NCBI GenBank assembly: GCA_965217075.1
Contig: CBDCHC010000016.1
Span: 1-64,000 of the forward strand
From: CBDCHC01 sp965217075
GTDB taxonomy: Bacteria > Pseudomonadota > Gammaproteobacteria > PS1 > Pseudothioglobaceae
Direction of reading: 5' to 3'
Length of the DNA: 64,000 bases
Under the pieces are notes generated by a model, which saw nothing but the letters and a program-made list of their open reading frames with translations, searched no databases and had not been told where the DNA came from. Positions within the stretch are counted from its first letter, which is position 1, and each line of letters begins with the position of its first letter. Shown here one piece after another: positions 28,606 through 38,346 of this stretch. The position numbers and the translations under genes were made by a program.

Positions 28606-28922
28606 AGCGTTTGAAATTAAATACAATTATTACGTTTGGCGAACCGAACCCATCTATGATGCTATTTTGATCACTATAGATGGGTGGCAGCCTAAATGGA
28701 AAATAAACTATAGATTATTTCCTATATAGTTTAAGTTATTATTAATAGGTAAATTTTTCTATGGAAAACCTAAAATTATTTTAATTTGTCGTGCTGGTTA
28801 TCAATTATTAGATGCAATAATAAAACCGTCCTTATTACAAAGCAAGGCTTTGAATACAGATTTAGATAATTTAAAGCAACAATAATTGCCTCGAGACAGA
28901 GTTAAATAATATAAGGCCAACC
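28606..28922. other. 317-bp decayed stretch between porin and lysS
   Basis: No intact gene. It contains a perfect inverted repeat (28648-28685) and a short open remnant on the plus strand ending at 28885 (reading GKPKIILICRAGYQLL). That remnant faintly recalls the C-terminal GKP.K......RKLL motif of IS110-family transposases. It could be the relic of an insertion sequence, but the match is too short to be sure. Confidence 0.3.
28648..28685. repeat. 10-bp perfect inverted repeat
   Basis: ACCCATCTAT (28648-28657) pairs with ATAGATGGGT (28676-28685), loop of 18 bases, no following T-run. It lies about 45 bases after the porin stop. It could be a transcript-end hairpin or a mobile-element relic. 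Confidence 0.5.
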
Positions 28923-30401
28923 TTAGTCATTACGCATATGTGGAAACAATAAAACATCTTTAATAGATCGTGAATTAGTAAATAACATAACAAGTCTATC
29001 AATGCCAATTCCTTCGCCAGCAGTAGGAGGCATACCATATTCTAAAGCGCGAATATAATCTTTATCATAAAACATTGCTTCATTGTCACCAGCTGCTTTT
29101 TCTGCCATTTGCGCTTTAAATCTGTCTGCTTGATCTTCGCTATCATTTAACTCGCTAAAACCATTAGCAATTTCACGCCCACCAATAAATAATTCAAATC
29201 TATCTGTTATTAATGGATTATTATCATTTTTACGTGCTAATGGTGAAACAGCAGTTGGATATTCAGTAATAAAAGTTGGTTGAATTAATTTCTCTTCAAC
29301 TGTTGCTTCAAATATTTCTATTTGTATTTTTCCGTACGCCCAAGCATCATTAACATTAATATTTAAATCTAATGCAGTTTTTTTAATATTTTCTATTGTT
29401 AAATCATTAGTTGTTAGCTGAGAATTATATTTTAAAATACTATCAAATACACTTAATCTTTGAAATTTTTTATTAAAATCAAATACGGCATTGTCATATT
29501 TAATTATAGTTGTTCTACATACATTAATTGCAATAGCTTTTAATAACTCTTCAGTTAAGTTCATTAAATCTATATAAGTTGCATAAGCTTCATAAAATTC
29601 AATCATAGTAAATTCAGGGTTATGTTTAGCTGATAAACCTTCATTTCTAAAGTTACGATTAATTTCAAATACACGCTCCATACCACCTACTATTAAACGT
29701 TTTAAGTATAATTCTGGAGCAATGCGTAGATATAAATCCATATTTAGTGCATTGTGATGAGTAATAAATGGCAAAGCAGTAGCCCCGCCAGGAATTGTTT
29801 GCATCATTGGCGTTTCTACTTCTATATAATTTTTCTCAATAAAAAATTGACGTATATAAGTTATAATCTGGCTACGCATCTTAAATACTTTTAAAGAACT
29901 TTCATTCATTATTAAATCAAGATAACGCTGACGATATTTAATTTCTGTATCAGTTAAACCGTGAAATTTTTCTGGTAAAGGTCTTAGTGATTTGGTTAAT
30001 AATTTAATACTACTTACTCTTATTGTAAGCTCATTAGTTTTAGTTTTAAATAATACTCCTATAACTCCTATAATATCCCCAATATTCCATTTTTTAAATT
30101 GGTTATTATAAAAATTTTCAGGTAAATCATCTCTATTTACAAATAACTGGATATTACCGCCCCTATCTTTAATTTGAGCAAAACTTGCTTTACCCATAAT
30201 TCTTTTTAACATCATTCTACCGGCTATACTAACTTTTATATTTTTATCTATTAATTCTTCTTTATTAAATTGTTGGTATTTTTTGTGCAAATCAGCAGTT
30301 AAGTTTTGTGGTTTAAAATCATTAATAAAGGGATTACCATTATTACGTAATTCTTTTAATTTATTTTTCCTCTCTAATATTAGTTTGTTTTCATTATCCA
30401 T
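28923..30401 (-). CDS. lysS: Lysyl-tRNA synthetase, class II
   Basis: 492 aa (E. coli about 505). It charges tRNA-Lys. An N-terminal OB-fold anticodon domain ([20 protein letters not shown]) is followed by the class II core: motif 1 region [15 protein letters not shown], motif 2 [14 protein letters not shown], and motif 3 [12 protein letters not shown] near the C-terminus. Transcribed in the same direction as purL, 29 bases downstream of it. Ordinary and complete. Confidence 0.98.
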   Translation of the reverse strand: MDNENKLILERKNKLKELRNNGNPFINDFKPQNLTADLHKKYQQFNKEELIDKNIKVSIAGRMMLKRIMGKASFAQIKDRGGNIQLFVNRDDLPENFYNNQFKKWNIGDIIGVIGVLFKTKTNELTIRVSSIKLLTKSLRPLPEKFHGLTDTEIKYRQRYLDLIMNESSLKVFKMRSQIITYIRQFFIEKNYIEVETPMMQTIPGGATALPFITHHNALNMDLYLRIAPELYLKRLIVGGMERVFEINRNFRNEGLSAKHNPEFTMIEFYEAYATYIDLMNLTEELLKAIAINVCRTTIIKYDNAVFDFNKKFQRLSVFDSILKYNSQLTTNDLTIENIKKTALDLNINVNDAWAYGKIQIEIFEATVEEKLIQPTFITEYPTAVSPLARKNDNNPLITDRFELFIGGREIANGFSELNDSEDQADRFKAQMAEKAAGDNEAMFYDKDYIRALEYGMPPTAGEGIGIDRLVMLFTNSRSIKDVLLFPHMRND

Positions 30402-30430
30402 AATAGTATCTTTTTAAGTTGTTAAATAGA

Positions 30431-33400
30431 TTATCCTATATATTTTCTAGCATTATCAAATATTTTCATCCATGGAGAGCGTTCTACCCAGCTATCTGGA
30501 TAATAAGAGTTACATACTGCACGAATAACACGTTCAGGATGAGGCATCATTATAGTTACCTTGCCATCATCACTACATAAGCCAGCTACAGCATTTATTG
30601 ACCCATTAGGGTTATGTGGATATGTTTGTGTAATTTCAGCATTATTATCAACATATTGCATGATTATATTATTAGCAACACTATCAATATTTCCTTCACT
30701 GTGAGCAATAGCAATTGGCATAATACTATCTTGCATATTAGTTAAAAATATAGAATTGTTTTTTTGTATTTTAACACTTGAAAACCTAGATTCAAATTGA
30801 TTGGAAATATTTTTATTAAATTTAGGGAAATTAGCATTAGGGATAATAATATTTAATTGCGATATCATTTGACATCCATTGCAAACCCCTAATGCAAATG
30901 TATTATTATTAGTAAAAAAATTAGCAAATTCATCATATGCACGATTATTATATAAAATGCTATGCGCCCAGCCACTACCTGCACCTAGTACATCGCCATA
31001 GGAAAAACCACCGCACGCCACTAAGCCATTAAAATCATTTAATGTAATTTTTCCAGTTAAAATATCACTCATATGTACATCTATAGCTGAAAAATTAGCT
31101 TTATTAAAAGCTGCTGCCATTTCAATTTGACCATTAACCCCTTGTTCGCGTAGAATTGCTACTCTTGGTTTTGCTTTGTTTATATATGGCGCTGCTATAT
31201 TTTCATTGATATTAAATTTTATATCAATTACTAAGCCATTATCTTTTCCAATATTTTTATATTCTTCATCTACACAACTTGGGTTATCTCTTAATTTAGC
31301 TATGTTATAACTAGTTTTCTCCCATAATTTATGTAGTTTATTTTTATTATACTTAATACCAGCAAAATTAATAATATTAGTATCATTTATCGTTGCAATA
31401 ACCTCACTAAATTTATTTAAACCTGCTGCAGTTAAGATTTCATTAACTTTAGCTTTATGCTTTGCTAATACTTGTATTACGCAGCCTAATTCTTCATTAA
31501 ATAACTTAGCTATATTACAACTATTAATATTTAATCCTACTTCGCTGGCAAATGACATTTCCAATAAAGTAATTGCAGCTCCGCCATCACTTCTATCGTG
31601 ATATGCACTAATTAAACCTAAATTATTTAATTTATTAATAGTAGTAAAAAATATTTTAAAAAGTTTGCTGTCATCAAGATCAGGTGTCTCACCTGTAATA
31701 ATATTATAAACTTGAGCCAAACTAGATAAAGCTAAACGATTTTTACCAGCCCCTAAATCAATTAATAATAATTCACTTTTTTTATTTTTAAGTAATGGAG
31801 TGATTTGTTTACGTACATCGATAGTCTTGGCAAAAGCGCTAACAACAAGTGACAGAGGTGACACTACTTTTTTTTCTTTATTATATACTACCCATTTATT
31901 TTGCATAGACATAGAATCTTTGCCAACAGGAATAGTTATGCCTAAATCAGGACAAAGATTTAAGCCAACCTCTTTAACTGCTGCAAATAATTTAGCACTT
32001 TCATTGTCAATATTAGCTGCACACATCCAATTAGCGCTAAGATTAATATCCTTGATATTTGCTGTATAACCGCCTAATATATTTGTCAATGCTTCACCAA
32101 TAGCCATTTTAGCGCTAGCTTTAGCATTAATTAAAGATAATGGTGCTCGTTCACCAATTGCCATGATTTCACCGTAATAATTATCATAATCACTTAAGAC
32201 AATACCACAATCTGCAACTGGCACTTGCTTTGCTCCTATCATTTGGTCGCGAGCAATAAGCCCACTAACACTCCTATCACCAATAGTAATTAAAAACCTT
32301 TTGCTAGCAACACTTGGCAATTGTAAGATTAAATTTAAGCTTTTATCAAAATCTAAATTACCAGCATTAAAATCTGTAACTTTATCTGTTAATATATTAA
32401 TTTTTCTAATTATTTTAGGAGTATTTCCTAATAATAAATTCATTGGTATATCAATTGGTTTATTATTAAAAAAACTATCACTTACAATTAATTTTTTATC
32501 ATTAGTTGCTGTACCTATTACAGCAAATGGTACTCTTTCTCTTTGGCAAATTTCTTCAAATATAGGTAATTTTTTACTAGTAATAGCTACTACATAACGC
32601 TCTTGTGATTCATTGCACCAAATTTCTAGTGGTGACATTTGTTTGTCAGCAGTAGGTATTTTTCTTATTTCAAATGTAGCACCTAAACTACTATCATTTA
32701 CTAACTCGGGTAAACCATTTGATAAACCACCCGCACCAATATCATGAATTGAAATAATTGGATTATTATTGCCAAGAGATACACATCTATCAATTACTTC
32801 TTGTGCGCGGCGTTGCATTTCAGGGTTTGCTCTTTGCACTGAAGCAAAATCTAATTCTTGATTACCCTCATAATTACTTGACGATGCACCACCACCAAGA
32901 CCAATTAGCATACCAGGACCACCAAATACAATGATAATATCATCATTTTTAATTTTAGATTTTGTTACATGTTGTTTGCGAATAGTACCAATACCTCCTG
33001 CTAACATAATTGGTTTATGATAACCATATAAAATATTATTAAATTTTTGTTCAAATGTACGAAAATAACCACAAATATTTGCTCTGCCAAATTCATTATT
33101 ATAATTAGCGCTACCTATAGGAGCTTTAAGCATAATTTCTAAACTACTAGCTATATTAATATTCTGATTACTATTCTGTTCCCAAGGCATAATATTTTGA
33201 GGGATACGCAAATTAGATACACTAAAGCCACATAATGCTGCTTTAGGCTTAGATCCTCTACCAGTTGCTCCTTCATCACGAATCTCTCCTCCACTGCCAG
33301 TAGCAGCACCAGCATATGGTTCTATTGCTGTTGGATGATTATGGGTCTCAACTTTAATAACTATGGCTTTATGCTCTTTATTATTAACGTATACACCATC

Positions 33401-34183
33401 TTTATTTGGCATAAAATAATTAGCTTTAAAGCCAGTTGCTACAGCAGCATTATCACTATATACTGAAAGCAAATCATCTGGGTTTTGCTTATAGGTATTT
33501 TTTATCATTGAAAATAAAGTATGATCTTGTTTATTATTGTCAATTAACCAATTAGCATTAAATATCTTATGCCTGCAGTGTTCGCTATTTGCTTGAGCAA
33601 ACATCATTAGCTCTATATCAGTTGGGTTTCTACCAATTTTTATAAAGTTAGAAAATAAATAATCAATTTCATTGCTATTTAACGCTAGACCTAATTTTAT
33701 ATTAGCATCTTTAATAGCTGTTTTTTTATTAGTTATTATGTTAATATAATTTAATTTTTGTGGGATAAACTTTTTAAAAATATTATTTTTATAAGCGATA
33801 GATTTTAGTTCTTGTTCTACCATTTTATCTATTAATATAGCAAGAATTTTTTGTTTATTTTTAATTGGTTTTTTAAAGTGATAAACTATACCTCGCTCAA
33901 TACGCTTTATATTTAAACCACATAAATTAAATATATCAGTAGCCTTAGATGACCAAGCAGAAATAGTGCCAAGCCTTGGTATAATAATTAGCTGATTATT
34001 ACTTATAATATTTAATGGTAAAGAATAAGACAGTAATTTTTCTACCTTAACATTATCTAAATTTGTATTATTATCAATAAAATGAATAAATTCAGCACTA
34101 ATAATATTATTGTCAGTTATTAATTCATTAAGTTGTGTAATTTTTGTTATATTAAACGCACAAATATTACGAACAACAAGCAT
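30431..34183 (-). CDS. purL: Phosphoribosylformylglycinamidine synthase, single-chain type
   Basis: 1250 aa (E. coli about 1295). It converts FGAR and glutamine to FGAM in purine synthesis. The long gammaproteobacterial form is seen: an N-terminal domain, the synthetase core with THNHPTAIEPYAGAATGSGG and HDRSDGG, and a C-terminal glutaminase (ACGGFSYGDVLGAGSGWA, nucleophile region GVCNGCQM, and MPHPERV). Start is ATG at 34183. Possibly co-transcribed with lysS. Complete and ordinary. Confidence 0.98.
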   Translation of the reverse strand: MLVVRNICAFNITKITQLNELITDNNIISAEFIHFIDNNTNLDNVKVEKLLSYSLPLNIISNNQLIIIPRLGTISAWSSKATDIFNLCGLNIKRIERGIVYHFKKPIKNKQKILAILIDKMVEQELKSIAYKNNIFKKFIPQKLNYINIITNKKTAIKDANIKLGLALNSNEIDYLFSNFIKIGRNPTDIELMMFAQANSEHCRHKIFNANWLIDNNKQDHTLFSMIKNTYKQNPDDLLSVYSDNAAVATGFKANYFMPNKDGVYVNNKEHKAIVIKVETHNHPTAIEPYAGAATGSGGEIRDEGATGRGSKPKAALCGFSVSNLRIPQNIMPWEQNSNQNINIASSLEIMLKAPIGSANYNNEFGRANICGYFRTFEQKFNNILYGYHKPIMLAGGIGTIRKQHVTKSKIKNDDIIIVFGGPGMLIGLGGGASSSNYEGNQELDFASVQRANPEMQRRAQEVIDRCVSLGNNNPIISIHDIGAGGLSNGLPELVNDSSLGATFEIRKIPTADKQMSPLEIWCNESQERYVVAITSKKLPIFEEICQRERVPFAVIGTATNDKKLIVSDSFFNNKPIDIPMNLLLGNTPKIIRKINILTDKVTDFNAGNLDFDKSLNLILQLPSVASKRFLITIGDRSVSGLIARDQMIGAKQVPVADCGIVLSDYDNYYGEIMAIGERAPLSLINAKASAKMAIGEALTNILGGYTANIKDINLSANWMCAANIDNESAKLFAAVKEVGLNLCPDLGITIPVGKDSMSMQNKWVVYNKEKKVVSPLSLVVSAFAKTIDVRKQITPLLKNKKSELLLIDLGAGKNRLALSSLAQVYNIITGETPDLDDSKLFKIFFTTINKLNNLGLISAYHDRSDGGAAITLLEMSFASEVGLNINSCNIAKLFNEELGCVIQVLAKHKAKVNEILTAAGLNKFSEVIATINDTNIINFAGIKYNKNKLHKLWEKTSYNIAKLRDNPSCVDEEYKNIGKDNGLVIDIKFNINENIAAPYINKAKPRVAILREQGVNGQIEMAAAFNKANFSAIDVHMSDILTGKITLNDFNGLVACGGFSYGDVLGAGSGWAHSILYNNRAYDEFANFFTNNNTFALGVCNGCQMISQLNIIIPNANFPKFNKNISNQFESRFSSVKIQKNNSIFLTNMQDSIMPIAIAHSEGNIDSVANNIIMQYVDNNAEITQTYPHNPNGSINAVAGLCSDDGKVTIMMPHPERVIRAVCNSYYPDSWVERSPWMKIFDNARKYIG

Positions 34184-34245
34184 GATTATAAATAAGATTG
34201 TGACATAAATTAAGCGATTTTATTGATAAATAAGCAACAATATAG

Positions 34246-34698
34246 TTATTGGTTTTTAGCGTTAATTACATTTATATTAATTATAGCTACCACATTATCA
34301 TAAAGATTTATATTTATTTTATATTCACCAATATTGTGAATCATTTCTATTAAATCTATATCCTTTTTGGCTATTTGAAATTTTTGTTCAGCTAAGGCAG
34401 TAGCAATATCAGCAGTACTTATTGAGCCAAATAATTTACCATCTTCGCTAGCATTTGCTTCAATGCTAAGAGTTATGTCGTCTAATTGTTCTTTAATTGC
34501 TGTTGCAGCTATTAATTTTTCTTGTTCTTTAGCTTCAAGCTCAGCTTTAATTTTTTTAAACTCTGCTAAATTTTTTTCAGTAGCAGGTTTTGCTTTATTA
34601 TTGGGAAATAAAAAATTACGCGCAAAACCAGCTTTAACCTTTACTACTTCACCTAAATTATTATTTTTACTAATTTTTTCTAATAAAATTACTTGCAT
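34246..34698 (-). CDS. rplI: 50S ribosomal protein bL9
   Basis: 150 aa. The N-terminal domain MQVILLEKISKNNNLGEVV with KAGFARNFLFPN is diagnostic, followed by the long helix and a C-terminal domain. Last gene of the rpsF-rpsR-rplI operon, 9 bases after rpsR. The usual priB gene between rpsF and rpsR is absent, which is common outside enterobacteria. Confidence 0.98.
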   Translation of the reverse strand: MQVILLEKISKNNNLGEVVKVKAGFARNFLFPNNKAKPATEKNLAEFKKIKAELEAKEQEKLIAATAIKEQLDDITLSIEANASEDGKLFGSISTADIATALAEQKFQIAKKDIDLIEMIHNIGEYKININLYDNVVAIININVINAKNQ

Positions 34699-34707
34699 AT
34701 TATGCTC

Positions 34708-34962
34708 CTATTTTTTATGTTTATCAGTGTATGGAATCAAAGATAAAAATCTTGCTCTTTTAATTGCTGTAGTTAATTGTCTTTGAAATTTAGCTGATGT
34801 GCCTGTAATCCTAGATGGAGTTATTTTGCCACTGCTGTCAATATTTGCTGTTAATATATCAATATCTTTATAATCAATTTCACTTATACCAGACCTAGTA
34901 AAACGACAAAATCCATTAACCGGTCTTTGAAACTTTTTTCTTTTTTTAATTTGTTTTGCCAT
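34708..34962 (-). CDS. rpsR: 30S ribosomal protein bS18
   Basis: 84 aa. [23 protein letters not shown] followed by [20 protein letters not shown] is characteristic of bS18. The start overlaps the end of rpsF by 17 bases, implying translational coupling; bS6 and bS18 bind each other on the ribosome. Confidence 0.98.
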   Translation of the reverse strand: MAKQIKKRKKFQRPVNGFCRFTRSGISEIDYKDIDILTANIDSSGKITPSRITGTSAKFQRQLTTAIKRARFLSLIPYTDKHKK

Positions 34963-35299
34963 TACTTTCCTTTGTTTTTTCTTGTTGTTTCAGCATAACT
35001 GATTTGTCAGTAATTGCTTTTTTGGTGCTAATAATTAAGTTTCTTAATATAGCATCATTAAAACGAAAATTATAATTTAAATCATCTAATGTTTGTTTAT
35101 TGCACTCAATATTAAATAATAAATAATGTGCTTTATAAATTTTTTGTATAGGATATGATAAATGTTTGCGTCCCCAATCTTCAAAGCGATGTACTTTTCC
35201 ATCACTATCTGTTATCATTTTTTTATATTTTTCAGCCATAACATCAACCTGTTTGCTTTGATCAGGATGGATAATTACAACTATTTCATAATGTCTCAT
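34946..35299 (-). CDS. rpsF: 30S ribosomal protein bS6
   Basis: 117 aa. [15 protein letters not shown] and the [20 protein letters not shown] motif identify bS6. Strong ribosome site (GAGGAG on the minus strand) just before the ATG. First gene of the operon. Confidence 0.98.
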   Translation of the reverse strand: MRHYEIVVIIHPDQSKQVDVMAEKYKKMITDSDGKVHRFEDWGRKHLSYPIQKIYKAHYLLFNIECNKQTLDDLNYNFRFNDAILRNLIISTKKAITDKSVMLKQQEKTKESNGKTN

Positions 35300-35334
35300 G
35301 TTTGCTCTCCTCGTGGTTAATAAAGCCTGCCAAT

Positions 35335-35340
35335 ATTATA
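35335..35340 (-). promoter_or_regulatory. -10 box for rpsF-rpsR-rplI
   Basis: TATAAT on the minus strand, about 36 bases before the rpsF ATG, predicts a leader of about 28 bases. The -35 region is poor. It lies back to back with the tsaB promoter. Confidence 0.4.
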
Positions 35341-35363
35341 ATATTATTGATCAAGCAAGGAAA

Positions 35364-35392
35364 TTGTAATTTTACGCTAAATTTATTATAAA
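35364..35392 (+). promoter_or_regulatory. Promoter candidate for tsaB
   Basis: TTGTAA (35364-35369), a spacer of 17, and TATAAA (35387-35392). The predicted start of transcription is within about 5-6 bases of the tsaB ATG at 35405, and no ribosome site is visible, so the message may be nearly leaderless. Confidence 0.45.
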
Positions 35393-35404
35393 ATAATAAA
35401 AATT

Positions 35405-36004
35405 ATGAAATTACTTGCATTTGATACTTCAACTATTAATTGTTCAATTTGTTATTATAAAAATAATAACTATATCGAGCAAAATATAACACACAATTAT
35501 AGTTCAAAATTTATTTTAACTAAAATTAAAGAAGTATTAGCAGCAGATAATATTAATGATTTAGATGGTATTATTTATGGTAAAGGACCAGGTGCTTTTA
35601 CTGGAGTAAGGGTTGGTGTTGGTGTGGCACAAGGATTATCATTAGCATATAATATTCCTACTATGGGATTTTCTACATTAAAAGTTATAGAATATGGCGC
35701 TACAAAAAAATATAAGACTACAGACATATTAACTACAATAGATGCTAGAATGGGAGAAATATATTATCGTTATCATAATAATGAAAAATTAGATGCCCCT
35801 CAAAATATTAAAATTTTAGCAAAAATTGGTGTTGGTAGCGGTTTTGCAGCATATCCAAATTTTATAAAATGTAATGTTATAGACGAAAATTTCTACCCAC
35901 AAGCCAATAATCTAATTAAATTAGCTTTAAAGAATATTGATAAATTAAACAACAAAATACCTAGTGCATTATATTTGCGTAATAGTGTTGTTAAAAATTG
36001 TTAA
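35405..36004 (+). CDS. tsaB: tRNA t6A37 biosynthesis protein TsaB
   Basis: 199 aa, shorter than E. coli TsaB (231). MKLLAFDTSTINCS at the start and YGKGPGAFTGVRVGVGVAQGL are family signatures. TsaB is the non-catalytic scaffold for TsaD in adding threonylcarbamoyl to A37 of ANN-decoding tRNAs. Its partner tsaC lies later in this window at 56446. The shortened C-terminal half is typical of reduced genomes. Confidence 0.93.
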   Translation: MKLLAFDTSTINCSICYYKNNNYIEQNITHNYSSKFILTKIKEVLAADNINDLDGIIYGKGPGAFTGVRVGVGVAQGLSLAYNIPTMGFSTLKVIEYGATKKYKTTDILTTIDARMGEIYYRYHNNEKLDAPQNIKILAKIGVGSGFAAYPNFIKCNVIDENFYPQANNLIKLALKNIDKLNNKIPSALYLRNSVVKNC

Positions 36005-36042
36005 AATTACAATTTATATAAATTTATAATTGTTAATTTTTT

Positions 36043-36780
36043 ATGTGGAAATGGATCAAAAAAATTGCCTCGCCCCATAATTTTTATTATTTTAGTAATA
36101 AATTATCTTCTTGGTTTTTATATCCTTTTATTGTACTTACAATAGTTGGTTTGTATTATGGTCTTGTTTTAGCGCCAATTGATTACCAGCAAGGAGAAAG
36201 TTATAGAATCATGTTTATTCATGTGCCAAGCGCATGGATGAGTATGTTTATTTATTTAGTTATGGCAATTTCTAGTATTATTGGTCTAGTCTGGCAAATA
36301 AAAACTGCTTTTATAGTTGCTAAGAGCTCTGCTATTATTGGTTTGAGTTTTACAGTTATAGCACTTATAACTGGTTCTTTATGGGGCAAGCCTATGTGGG
36401 GAACTTATTGGGTTTGGGATGCAAGACTTACTTCAGAATTAATTCTCTTATTTTTATATTTTGCTTATATAGCACTTTATAATGCCTTTGATAACCCAAA
36501 AATTGCTGAAAAAGTTAGCAGTGTTTTAGCCGTTTTAGGTGTAGTAAATTTACCAATTATTCATTATTCAGTTAATTGGTGGAATACCTTGCATCAGGGA
36601 GCGAGTGTTAGTAAATTTAGCGCACCAAATATTCATATTGATATGTTGATTCCACTGCTTATTATGGCCATTGCTTTTAAGTTTCTATACGGTTATTTAT
36701 TATTAATTAGATCAAAAGCTGGAGTTTTAATTAGTGAACAAAATTCTCGTTGGGTACGTGAAATAATTATTAAAAAATAA
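36043..36780 (+). CDS. ccmC: Cytochrome c maturation haem transporter subunit CcmC
   Basis: 245 aa, six hydrophobic segments. The tryptophan-rich WWD motif is visible as WGTYWVWDARLTSELILL, with the flanking haem-ligand histidines in FIHVPSAWMSMF and NLPIIHYSVNWW. It passes haem to CcmE with CcmAB. No other ccm gene is in the window, so the system is split or lies elsewhere. Confidence 0.93.
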   Translation: MWKWIKKIASPHNFYYFSNKLSSWFLYPFIVLTIVGLYYGLVLAPIDYQQGESYRIMFIHVPSAWMSMFIYLVMAISSIIGLVWQIKTAFIVAKSSAIIGLSFTVIALITGSLWGKPMWGTYWVWDARLTSELILLFLYFAYIALYNAFDNPKIAEKVSSVLAVLGVVNLPIIHYSVNWWNTLHQGASVSKFSAPNIHIDMLIPLLIMAIAFKFLYGYLLLIRSKAGVLISEQNSRWVREIIIKK

Positions 36781-36830
36781 AAATAAAAAAGGTAAAATCT
36801 AATTTTTTAGCTTAATTAATTTAAAATACT

Positions 36831-37577
36831 ATGAATAGGAAAACTATTATTGCAGGTAATTGGAAAATGAATGCCTCAATATCTTTTACACAAAAAATGA
36901 CTAATGCTATTTTAACTGAACTTGAAAGCATTAATAATCAAATAATAATTTTTCCTCCTTTTTTATACTTAGCGCAGGTTAATAGTTTAATAAAAAATAC
37001 TAAATTAAAATTAGGAGCACAAAATTTAAATATTAATACAAATGGTGCTTTTACTGGTGAAGTAAGTGCAAACATGATAAATGAATTTGCAGATTTTGTT
37101 ATTGTTGGTCACTCTGAGAGAAGAAGTTTATACGGTGAAAGTAATAAAATTATAGCAAATAAAATTAAAACAGCATTAGCAGCTAATTTAAAACCTGTTT
37201 TTTGCATTGGTGAGGAATTAGATGATAGAGAAAATGGTAAAACTGAGCAAATATTGCAACAACAAATAACAGCAGTTATAGATGTGGTTGATATTAAAGA
37301 ATTTAGTAATATAATTATTGCTTATGAGCCTATATGGGCTATAGGAACAGGTGTTACAGCTACACCAGAGCAAGCGCAAGATACGCATAACTATATTCGT
37401 AATTTTTTGGCTAAATTTGACAATGATATAGCAGCTAATATACATATTTTATATGGTGGTAGTATGAATGCTGGTAATGCGAAGCAACTACTTAAATGTA
37501 GGGATATTGATGGTGGTTTGATTGGCGGGGCCTCTTTAAAAGTAGAGGATTTTTTAACAATTTGTAAGGCGGTATAA
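36831..37577 (+). CDS. tpiA: Triosephosphate isomerase
   Basis: 248 aa, full length. IIAGNWKMN at the start, catalytic His in VGHSERR, catalytic Glu in AYEPIWAIGTG and the phosphate loop ILYGGSMN. It interconverts dihydroxyacetone phosphate and glyceraldehyde 3-phosphate. Two bases before secG, an arrangement common in gammaproteobacteria. Confidence 0.98.
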   Translation: MNRKTIIAGNWKMNASISFTQKMTNAILTELESINNQIIIFPPFLYLAQVNSLIKNTKLKLGAQNLNINTNGAFTGEVSANMINEFADFVIVGHSERRSLYGESNKIIANKIKTALAANLKPVFCIGEELDDRENGKTEQILQQQITAVIDVVDIKEFSNIIIAYEPIWAIGTGVTATPEQAQDTHNYIRNFLAKFDNDIAANIHILYGGSMNAGNAKQLLKCRDIDGGLIGGASLKVEDFLTICKAV

Positions 37578-37579
37578 TT

Positions 37580-37918
37580 ATGTCATTTCAATTTATTCTT
37601 ACTATTCATGTAATTTTAGCATTTGCACTTATTGTTTTAGTATTAATACAGCATGGCAAAGGAGCTGATGTTGGTGCTGCTTTTGGTGCTGGTAGTGCTG
37701 GTTCAATTTTTGGCGCAGCTGGAGCTAATTCTTTTTTATATAAATTAACCGCTGCTATTGCTACTGGTTTTTTTATTACTTCACTATCGTTGGCATATTT
37801 AGCTAGTAACAAAGTTAGTGTTGATAATAGTAGTATTATTAAAAATAGCGATATAACTAAACAACAATTACCTAATACTAAAGTTAAGCAAATAACAGAT
37901 ATTCCTATAACAAAATAA
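37580..37918 (+). CDS. secG: Protein translocase subunit SecG
   Basis: 112 aa. Two TM segments (about residues 3-21 and 51-73) separated by the conserved HGKGADVGAAFGAGSAGSIFG loop region. Auxiliary subunit of the SecYEG channel. The ribosome site AAGGCGG lies within the end of tpiA. A tRNA-Leu gene follows, as in many relatives. Confidence 0.96.
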   Translation: MSFQFILTIHVILAFALIVLVLIQHGKGADVGAAFGAGSAGSIFGAAGANSFLYKLTAAIATGFFITSLSLAYLASNKVSVDNSSIIKNSDITKQQLPNTKVKQITDIPITK

Positions 37919-37924
37919 TTTTAA

Positions 37925-38010
37925 GCGATTGTGGCGGAATTGGTAGACGCGCTATCTTGAGGGGGTAGTATCTATTAGATGTGGGAGTTCAACTCTCCCC
38001 AATCGCACCA
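37925..38010 (+). tRNA. tRNA-Leu (anticodon GAG)
   Basis: 86 nt including an encoded CCA. Acceptor GCGATTG pairs with CAATCGC, the anticodon stem CTATC/GGTAG flanks loop TTGAGGG with GAG at 37959-37961, a long class II variable arm follows, and the T arm is GGGAGTTCAACTCTCCC. It reads CUC/CUU leucine codons. Confidence 0.97.
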
Positions 38011-38016
38011 TATGTT

Positions 38017-38289
38017 ATGAATTTTAATTTATCAGATAATAATGAATTTAATATAATGCTTAAAAATGCTATAGCTATTAATAAATGCAATGTTATACTT
38101 AAAAAAATCTTACCATCGCCGCTTAATACGTTGTCACTGGTGCAAATTATAGATAATACTGCTATTTTTGTAGCTAAAAATCAAACTATCTTAACGTTGG
38201 CTAAAGAGCAAAAACAAATGATATTAAGTTATATTAATAAAGAATTAAAATTAGTAATAAATAATATAACATTAAAAATAGTTAGTTAA
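38017..38289 (+). CDS. DciA-like (DUF721) protein
   Basis: 90 aa from the ATG at 38017, 6 bases after the tRNA; upstream in-frame codons lie inside the tRNA and are not used. The pattern ILKKILPSPLNTLSLVQIIDN, then an IFVAKNQTILTLAKEQKQMI segment and a final strand NNITLKIVS, follows the DUF721/DciA layout (LP..L..... then a hydrophobic strand then L......L). DciA loads the replicative helicase in bacteria lacking DnaC. It is shorter than the usual 100-150 aa, so the call is tentative. Confidence 0.5.
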   Translation: MNFNLSDNNEFNIMLKNAIAINKCNVILKKILPSPLNTLSLVQIIDNTAIFVAKNQTILTLAKEQKQMILSYINKELKLVINNITLKIVS

Positions 38290-38346
38290 ATAATACTATT
38301 ATTATTCTAAATAAGATTGATTTTTATTAAGCAGTAAAAAAAATAT

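Noticed and set aside
28502..28729. Small plus-strand frame across the end of the porin
   Set aside because: It is an alternative frame of the porin 3' end running into decayed sequence, with no family signal.
31800..32597. Plus-strand frames opposite purL
   Set aside because: Shadows of a clear, conserved purL reading frame; no ribosome sites.
37981..38016. Upstream in-frame start for the DciA-like gene
   Set aside because: These codons lie inside the tRNA-Leu; the ATG at 38017 is just after it.
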